6,439 bases of DNA from Deltaproteobacteria bacterium (GTDB lineage: Bacteria > Desulfobacterota > Desulfobacteria > Desulfobacterales > UBA11574), in assembly GCA_019314155.1 (NCBI GenBank), contig JAFCZV010000376.1, forward strand, positions 1 to 6,439, written 5' to 3'. Below, in pieces: positions 1 through 3,728 of the stretch. Under the pieces are notes generated by a model. It was not told the origin of the DNA. It saw nothing but the letters and a program-made list of their open reading frames with translations, and did not search any database. The translations under genes were made by a program, and so were the position numbers. The number at the start of each line of letters is the position of its first letter. Within the stretch, counting starts at the first letter, position 1.

Positions 1-95
1 TGCCAGGGAACGTTCTTGTCGTCCTTAAACAGTTGGGAAGTATCCTGGGCCGACGCATGGCCGAAAATCAGAATAATCATTAACGGGAGGAGCAT
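1..95 (-). CDS. N-terminus of an exported protein, possibly LptD/OstA-like (partial, runs off left edge)
   Basis: Read on the minus strand, the ATG at 95-93 opens 31 codons that remain open to the window edge. The product starts with a hydrophobic stretch MLLPLMIILIFGHASA followed by QDTSQLFKDDKNVPW, which fits a signal peptide cut after the AxA-type GHASA, so the protein is probably exported to the periplasm or outer membrane. The sequence just after the signal (FKDDKNVPW, next codon beginning CA, so His or Gln) resembles the start of LptD/OstA proteins, where a Trp-His-Ile-x-Ala-Asp stretch opens the N-terminal domain; this identification is inference from very little sequence. The start is uncertain: no Shine-Dalgarno sequence precedes the ATG, there is no basic n-region after it, and the frame stays open upstream to at least a GTG at 224-222, adding 43 codons that contain several Arg residues just before the hydrophobic core. 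It is transcribed divergently from surE. Confidence 0.5.
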   Translation of the reverse strand, partial: MLLPLMIILIFGHASAQDTSQLFKDDKNVPW

Positions 96-292
96 CCATC
101 GGGTGGCGGTTCTGCAAATTCGGGTCGAGTTTAAAAAACCGGATAGTGTTTGCAGGCCCTTATGGCCGGCGGAAGAAAACAGGGGGTCACCCGGGCCGGT
201 GGGAACTGTGCTGTAATCATCCACACATCTCTGGAACAAACGTAGCGAATTTTGCAAATGGCTCATATTATCTGATCCGGAACAATAACATC

Positions 293-321
293 TTGAATAA
301 GAATGAAATATCAAGTATAAA
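293..321 (+). promoter_or_regulatory. candidate sigma70-type promoter for surE
   Basis: TTGAAT at 293-298 and TATAAA at 316-321 are separated by exactly 17 bases, close to the bacterial housekeeping consensus. Transcription would begin around 327-329, giving a leader of about 58 bases before the surE ATG at 386. The surrounding stretch is AT-rich compared with the coding regions. No operator was recognised. The element was found by eye and has not been tested. Confidence 0.45.
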
Positions 322-385
322 TCCCATTTCAGTGGAAAAAGTTTGTCAAATGGACACGATGTCTTTGGACCTACGGGTATTATTT

Positions 386-1153
386 ATGAACATTCTATTA
401 ACAAACGATGACGGCATTCACGCTGAAGGGCTCTGGGTGCTGTATGAAAAACTCCATGCCCGGCACGCTGTAACAGTGGTTGCCCCGGATCGCGAACGGA
501 GTGCCGTGGGACACGGCATCACGCTGCACCATCCGCTCCGCACCGCTTTAATCAAGGTCAACAGCGGCGGCATGGGATATGCTGTCGAAGGAACTCCGGT
601 GGATTGTGTCAAGATCGGTCTCATGGAGATCCTCGACGAAAAACCGGATATGGTGATATCCGGGATTAACCCGGGTGCCAATGTCGGGGTCAACATCAAC
701 TATTCCGGAACGGTTGCCGCCGCTAAAGAGGCTGCTTTATACAAAGTTCCTGCAATTGCGGTGTCCATACAGGGACGCACCGCTGACGCCTATGATTACG
801 CTGCGTCGTTTACGCGAACCATAGCAGAACACGTCTACAAAAAAGGGCTTCCTTTTGGAACCATTCTTAACGTAAACGTACCGGATATACCAATGAACGA
901 GGTTGCGGGTGTTCGGATAAGCCGGCAGGGAACCGCGCTGTATAAAGAGTATGTCGAAAAAAGGACAGATCCCCGTAACCGCGTATATTACTGGCACGGA
1001 CACGATGCGCAAACGGCGTTTGACAATCCCGATATCGACTGCGCGGCCCTGAACGACAATTTTATTTCCATAACCCCGATTAAATGTGATACCACAGATT
1101 ACGACATGCTTGAAGAACTCAAGCAATGGGATATCCATAAGATCTTTTTCTAA
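386..1153 (+). CDS. surE: 5'/3'-nucleotidase SurE (255 aa)
   Basis: SurE is a cytoplasmic, divalent-metal-dependent phosphatase that removes phosphate from nucleoside 5'- and 3'-monophosphates; family members can also act on short polyphosphate. The family signature is complete: LLTNDDG at residues 4-10, RSAVGHGIT at 38-46, GTPVDCVK at 69-76, SGINPGANVG at 92-101 and YSGTVAAA at 106-113. The metal ligands known for the family map to Asp8, Asp9, Ser39 and Asn95. The reading frame is open upstream from 146, but the family begins with Met-(Asn/Arg/Lys)-Ile-Leu-Leu, so the ATG at 386 is chosen; 255 residues is normal for SurE. The ribosome binding site is weak (a GGG about nine bases upstream). 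It is followed after 36 bases by the YhaM-type nuclease gene with no visible terminator, so the two are probably one transcript. Confidence 0.95.
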   Translation: MNILLTNDDGIHAEGLWVLYEKLHARHAVTVVAPDRERSAVGHGITLHHPLRTALIKVNSGGMGYAVEGTPVDCVKIGLMEILDEKPDMVISGINPGANVGVNINYSGTVAAAKEAALYKVPAIAVSIQGRTADAYDYAASFTRTIAEHVYKKGLPFGTILNVNVPDIPMNEVAGVRISRQGTALYKEYVEKRTDPRNRVYYWHGHDAQTAFDNPDIDCAALNDNFISITPIKCDTTDYDMLEELKQWDIHKIFF

Positions 1154-1176
1154 ATTGTGCTTATTTTTTCTGATTT

Positions 1177-1180
1177 GAGG
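1177..1180 (+). promoter_or_regulatory. ribosome binding site choosing the yhaM-type start
   Basis: GAGG lies nine bases before the ATG at 1190. An in-frame GTG at 1157 would give an 11-residue extension, but it has no comparable site and sits only four bases after the surE stop codon. The MKKRFI start is therefore preferred. Confidence 0.55.
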
Positions 1181-1189
1181 TTCGACGGT

Positions 1190-2146
1190 ATGAAAAAACG
1201 ATTTATAACGGATATTAAAGCCGGTGATGTGGTGGATGACATCTTTGTTTTGGCCGAAAAGATTCTGTCACAGAAAAGGGATGGGGACAATTTTTTAAAT
1301 GTGACCCTTTCCGATAAAACCGGAACCCTAAAGGGCGTGGTGTGGAATAATGTGGATCAGATCGCAGCTGCTGTCACCTCCGGTGATTTTGTATCTATTC
1401 GGGGAACGATCGGTGAATACAAAGGAATGTTGCAACTGATTGTAAAAGGAATGGACCCCTGCGCCCCTGAGGTGGTGGATCCTTCAGATTTTCTGCCGGC
1501 AACCTCCCGGGACATAGACGGCATGTTCCAACGGCTGGTGAAGATAACAGAGTCCTTAACAACACCCTACTTGAAGAAGCTTTTTGATGCATTCTGGAAA
1601 GACAAAGAATTTGTTCGCAAGTTTAAAACAGCACCTGCAGCAAAAAAAATGCACCATGCTTACATCGGCGGACTCCTGGAACATACCCTTTCCATGACCA
1701 GCCTGGCGGACAAAGTCGCCGGGCATTACAGCGGCATCGACAGGGATCTTCTGGTTTCAGGTGCCGTTCTGCACGATATCGGAAAAATAGATGAGTTTGA
1801 ATACCAATTCAAGATAGACTATACGGATGAAGGCCGGTTACTCAACCATATCGTGATCGGGATCAAAATGGTCGATGAAAAACTTTCGGGAATCGAGGAT
1901 TTCCCGGAAGACCGGATTCTTTTGTTAAAGCATCTAATTGTCAGCCATCATGGCGCCAGGGAGTTCGGATCCCCGGAGCCCCCCAAAACGATTGAGGCTG
2001 TTTTACTGAATTATATTGACGAAATAGATTCCAAAGTCAATGGCATCCGTGATTTCATGGCGTCGGAAGATCCCAATGAAACCTGGACGTCTTACCATAG
2101 ACTCCTGGAGCGTCATTTTTACAAGGGGAAAGAGGATCCGGCATGA
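1190..2146 (+). CDS. yhaM: YhaM-type 3'-5' exoribonuclease, OB-fold plus HD domain (318 aa)
   Basis: The protein has an N-terminal OB-fold nucleic-acid-binding domain (about residues 12-90, with the pattern FLNVTLSDKTG at 35-45 and GVVWNN at 49-54) followed by a metal-dependent HD phosphohydrolase domain (about 150-290). HD-type ligands visible are His156 and His165 (HHAYIGGLLEHT), the paired His195-Asp196 (AVLHDIGK), His220, His248, and His254-His255, with an acidic NYIDEID segment at 274-280. This order and the 318-residue length match YhaM of Bacillus (about 314 residues), a 3'-5' exoribonuclease that degrades short RNA and single-stranded DNA. Position behind surE suggests a shared role in RNA and nucleotide turnover, but that is inference. 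Substrate preference cannot be read from sequence; a generic HD-domain phosphohydrolase is the alternative. Confidence 0.82.
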   Translation: MKKRFITDIKAGDVVDDIFVLAEKILSQKRDGDNFLNVTLSDKTGTLKGVVWNNVDQIAAAVTSGDFVSIRGTIGEYKGMLQLIVKGMDPCAPEVVDPSDFLPATSRDIDGMFQRLVKITESLTTPYLKKLFDAFWKDKEFVRKFKTAPAAKKMHHAYIGGLLEHTLSMTSLADKVAGHYSGIDRDLLVSGAVLHDIGKIDEFEYQFKIDYTDEGRLLNHIVIGIKMVDEKLSGIEDFPEDRILLLKHLIVSHHGAREFGSPEPPKTIEAVLLNYIDEIDSKVNGIRDFMASEDPNETWTSYHRLLERHFYKGKEDPA

Positions 2147-2152
2147 CGCCAT

Positions 2153-2381
2153 TAAACGTCTCGGAAATTCTACAATTTATTGAAATTAAAGGTGTTTTAT
2201 AGGTTTATACTTTTAACTCGGACATGGAATGATGGAATAATGGAATGATGATTTAAAGAAGATGACATTCTTCGATTTCATTCCCGTAAAGAGGAACTTT
2301 AAAATAACCGAACTTTCCATTCTCTAAGAACCCAGCCTGCCATAATTCCAGTATTCCAACATTCCACTTTTGACCTGCCCG
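2153..2381 (+). repeat. dispersed intergenic repeat, copy A (TGGAAT-type)
   Basis: This stretch shares its overall plan with 6046-6276. The left 23 bases (2153-2175) match 6046-6068 at 21 positions, and the similarity continues ungapped but weaker to the shared TTTTAT at 2195-2200. It then holds an 8-base-period array of TGGAAT units (2224-2250), an unrelated centre of about 95 bases, an opposed array of ATTCCANN units (2345-2368), and a shared end around GACCTGCCCG (2372-2381). The two arrays are inverted relative to each other, so a transcript could fold into a long imperfect stem. The element starts six bases after the stop of the YhaM-type gene. No coding capacity was recognised; a minus-strand open frame across it is a by-product of the arrays. 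Confidence 0.75.
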
Positions 2382-2383
2382 CG

Positions 2384-2506
2384 AAGTGAGCTAATTTGTT
2401 CCCGGGATAATATAATTTTAGATCACGCTTGTTCGCCGATGCTCTGTGGCGGGCTTGACCGCCTTTGTAGTGTGGCGAGTTAGGCACTTTAAACTTTAGC
2501 TCACTT
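2384..2506. repeat. 11-base inverted repeat bracketing 101 bases upstream of tmk
   Basis: AAGTGAGCTAA at 2384-2394 is the perfect reverse complement of TTAGCTCACTT at 2496-2506. Related CACTTT/CACTTC units recur just before and after the right arm (2485-2490, 2512-2517). The enclosed sequence has no recognisable gene or RNA. It directly follows repeat copy A and may be part of a larger composite insertion. With a 101-base spacer it is too far apart to be a simple terminator. Confidence 0.5.
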
Positions 2507-2524
2507 TAGTTCACTTCAAACTTC

Positions 2525-2539
2525 CCCGTTTAATACGGG
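2525..2539 (+). promoter_or_regulatory. small leader hairpin before tmk
   Basis: CCCGT (2525-2529) and ACGGG (2535-2539) form a perfect five-base-pair stem with a TTAAT loop, 22 bases before the tmk start. No T-tract follows, so it is not an intrinsic terminator. It could be a leader structure or chance. The tmk start itself has no strong ribosome binding site. Confidence 0.25.
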
Positions 2540-2561
2540 ATAAATAGGCATTTATATTGTT

Positions 2562-3203
2562 ATGTTTATCTCTTTTGAAGGAATAGAAGGCTCGGGTAAG
2601 ACCACCAACATAAGCCGCGCAGTCAGGTTTCTCCAGGACAAAGGGCACGACTGCGTGATTACCAGAGAGCCCGGAGGTACCCGGATCGGTGAAAAGATAC
2701 GGGCCATCCTCCTGGATCCTTCGAGCAAAGAGATGGATCCTTTGACGGAGCTTCTCTTGTATACGGCAGACCGGTCCCAGCATATCAAAGAGTTGATATC
2801 TCCATTGTTATCCTCAGGCAAAACCGTGGTGTGTGACCGTTATTACGACGCGACAGTGGTCTATCAGGGGTATGCAAGGGGGCTCGATACGGAGTTGATC
2901 AATCGATTACACCGATTGTTATTTGAAAATCTAAAACCGGACATTACCCTTCTCCTCGATCTCCCGCCGGAGATCGGCCTGTCCCGGGCCTGGAAACAGA
3001 TCGACCAGGGAGACCGGGACCGGGTGGAAACCCGGTTCGAAGAAGAAACCCTTTCGTTTCACAAAAAGGTACGGGCCGGATATCTTGAAATGGCCCGCCT
3101 CGAACCAGAGCGTTTTCGCATCATCGATGCATCCAAAGAAGCGCATCAGGTCCGGGAAGAGATTATAAGAACGTTGGCTGCAGAAATCGATGCAAGACCA
3201 TAA
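2562..3203 (+). CDS. tmk: thymidylate (dTMP) kinase (213 aa)
   Basis: Tmk phosphorylates dTMP to dTDP with ATP in the cytoplasm, an essential step in dTTP synthesis. The whole family pattern is present: P-loop GIEGSGKTT at residues 7-15, REPGGT at 35-40 (substrate-binding loop), DRYYDATVVYQG at 92-103 (the family DRY motif and phosphate/base-binding helix) and an Arg-rich LID around 142-158 (SRAWKQIDQGDRDRVETR). Length is typical. The DRY motif normally continues Asp-Ser-Ser; here it is Asp97-Ala-Thr counted from YYDAT, a mild variation. The ATG at 2562 is chosen because the family begins directly with Met-hydrophobic-FEGIEG. The ribosome binding site is poor. It lies alone between two repeat-rich gaps, with the S23-type element starting 12 bases after its stop codon. 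Confidence 0.95.
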   Translation: MFISFEGIEGSGKTTNISRAVRFLQDKGHDCVITREPGGTRIGEKIRAILLDPSSKEMDPLTELLLYTADRSQHIKELISPLLSSGKTVVCDRYYDATVVYQGYARGLDTELINRLHRLLFENLKPDITLLLDLPPEIGLSRAWKQIDQGDRDRVETRFEEETLSFHKKVRAGYLEMARLEPERFRIIDASKEAHQVREEIIRTLAAEIDARP

Positions 3204-3208
3204 GTTTG

Positions 3209-3215
3209 TTTAATC
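3209..3215 (+). repeat. left flanking direct repeat (likely target-site duplication)
   Basis: TTTAATC lies directly against the left terminal inverted repeat of the S23-type element and recurs at 3633-3639, one base beyond the right terminal repeat. The arrangement fits a 6-7 base target-site duplication made on insertion. A 7-base AT-rich match could also be chance. Confidence 0.5.
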
Positions 3216-3266
3216 GTAACTACTCAGGTGGATAGACTGAAGGTTGAAGGCTTTTAGGGACAAATC

Positions 3267-3590
3267 ATGCGCGATCACACAAAACTTAGGGCATTTGAGC
3301 TGGCTGACGAGGTAGCAGTATTGGTTGCGGCGAGCAGCGGTTTCGGTTCCTTCTAACATCGTTGAAGGTTGCGCACGTGACAGTCAAGCGGATTATTTTG
3401 TAGGTGAGTTGACTGAAGACTGTTAGATCACTTCAGCCTTCGGTCTTCAGCCTAATAACCTGTTAATCAGCTAAGTTTGTCTAAGCATTTGGGGTTCTTG
3501 CGCAACCAGGATTCATCTCTGCTTGAAGCAAAGATTGTCGAAACAGAGAAGGTCTTGAATGGTTTAATTCGAGCGTTGCGAGATGATTGA
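3267..3590 (+). pseudogene. decayed four-helix-bundle protein (23S rRNA intervening-sequence protein family)
   Basis: Three fragments of one S23-family protein can be read in order. The first starts at ATG 3267 with a good ribosome binding site (AGGGA at 3256-3260) and gives MRDHTKLRAFELADEVAVLV before running out of frame to a stop at 3354. The second, in the next frame from 3328, gives RRAAVSVPSNIVEGCARDSQ then ADYF and stops at 3424. The third, back in the first frame from 3468, gives QLSLSKHLGFL, then RNQDSSLLEAKIVETEKVLN and GLIRALRDD, ending at TGA 3588-3590. The family core RRAAxSxxSNIxEG is intact. About 20 residues that normally link fragments one and two are missing (deletion plus frameshift), and the residues between fragments two and three are replaced by a repeat-derived insert. 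Intact members are about 120 residues and form small basic helical bundles, some binding nucleic acid. This copy cannot make the full protein. Confidence 0.85.
3402..3462. repeat. nested ~60-base element inside the S23 pseudogene
   Basis: The left end (AGGTGAGTTGACTGAAG, 3402-3418) matches the outer element's left end (3226-3242) at 14 of 17 bases, and the right end (3437-3462) matches the outer right end (3597-3622) at 22 of 26 bases. It contains a perfect 8-base inverted repeat, CTGAAGAC (3413-3420) and GTCTTCAG (3443-3450). It sits exactly where the second and third coding fragments of the pseudogene are separated, so it looks like an internally deleted relative of the outer element that inserted into the gene, or the product of recombination between element ends. 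Confidence 0.55.
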
Positions 3591-3632
3591 TATACTCCTT
3601 CAGTCTTCAACCTAAATACCTGAGTAGTTACA

Positions 3633-3639
3633 TTTAATC
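3633..3639 (+). repeat. right flanking direct repeat (likely target-site duplication)
   Basis: TTTAATC repeats the heptamer at 3209-3215 and lies one base (A3632) beyond the right terminal inverted repeat of the S23-type element. The following stretch to the next gene (3640-3728) holds no convincing promoter by eye: a TTGAAA at 3640-3645 has no properly spaced -10 partner. Confidence 0.5.
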
Positions 3640-3728
3640 TTGAAAAACCGGGCCCTCTGGATCCCGATATTTACTGAAATAGTATTGCTTCTAATTACCA
3701 AACGGTTAAAACACGGAATATCGACACC

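Larger units (their letters stand above)
3216..3632 (+). mobile_element. S23/intervening-sequence-type element with terminal inverted repeats (417 bases)
   Basis: The ends are perfect inverted repeats: GTAACTACTCAGGT at 3216-3229 and ACCTGAGTAGTTAC at 3618-3631. If TTTAAT is taken as the duplicated target, each terminal repeat extends one further base with a C/T mismatch. Just inside both ends are runs built from GACTGAAG/CTTCAGTC and GTTGAAGG/CTTCAACC words. The cargo is one decayed gene of the four-helix-bundle S23 family (3267-3590). Known S23 genes lie inside intervening sequences of 23S rRNA genes, whose ends pair into a stem; here the same plan, an S23 open frame between pairing ends, sits between tmk and the cysteine synthase fusion gene with no rRNA nearby. 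No transposase is encoded, so movement would need a factor elsewhere. Mobility is inference. Confidence 0.6.

Noticed and set aside
146..385. 80-codon in-frame extension upstream of surE
   Set aside because: SurE proteins begin at the Met-x-Ile-Leu-Leu-Thr-Asn-Asp-Asp-Gly motif. The extension has no family match, is compositionally unlike the gene, and contains the best promoter candidate.
2224..2368. Possible CRISPR array from evenly spaced TGGAAT units
   Set aside because: Units are only 8 bases apart with two-base spacers, the arrays are inverted relative to each other, and there are no 20-40 base repeats with unique spacers or cas genes.
2299..2487. 62-codon minus-strand open frame upstream of tmk
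   Set aside because: It reads through the TGGAAT-type array; the same array gives look-alike peptides at copy B (KVECWNTG here, HLEYWNGG there), showing that the peptide is a product of the DNA repeat.
3640..3673. Possible promoter TTGAAA ... TATTTA before the fusion gene
   Set aside because: The spacing of 22 bases is too long for a sigma70 promoter.
3204..3728. Possible 23S rRNA remnant around the S23 pseudogene
   Set aside because: No rRNA sequence is recognisable on either side; the flanks are the tmk stop codon and the start region of the fusion gene.
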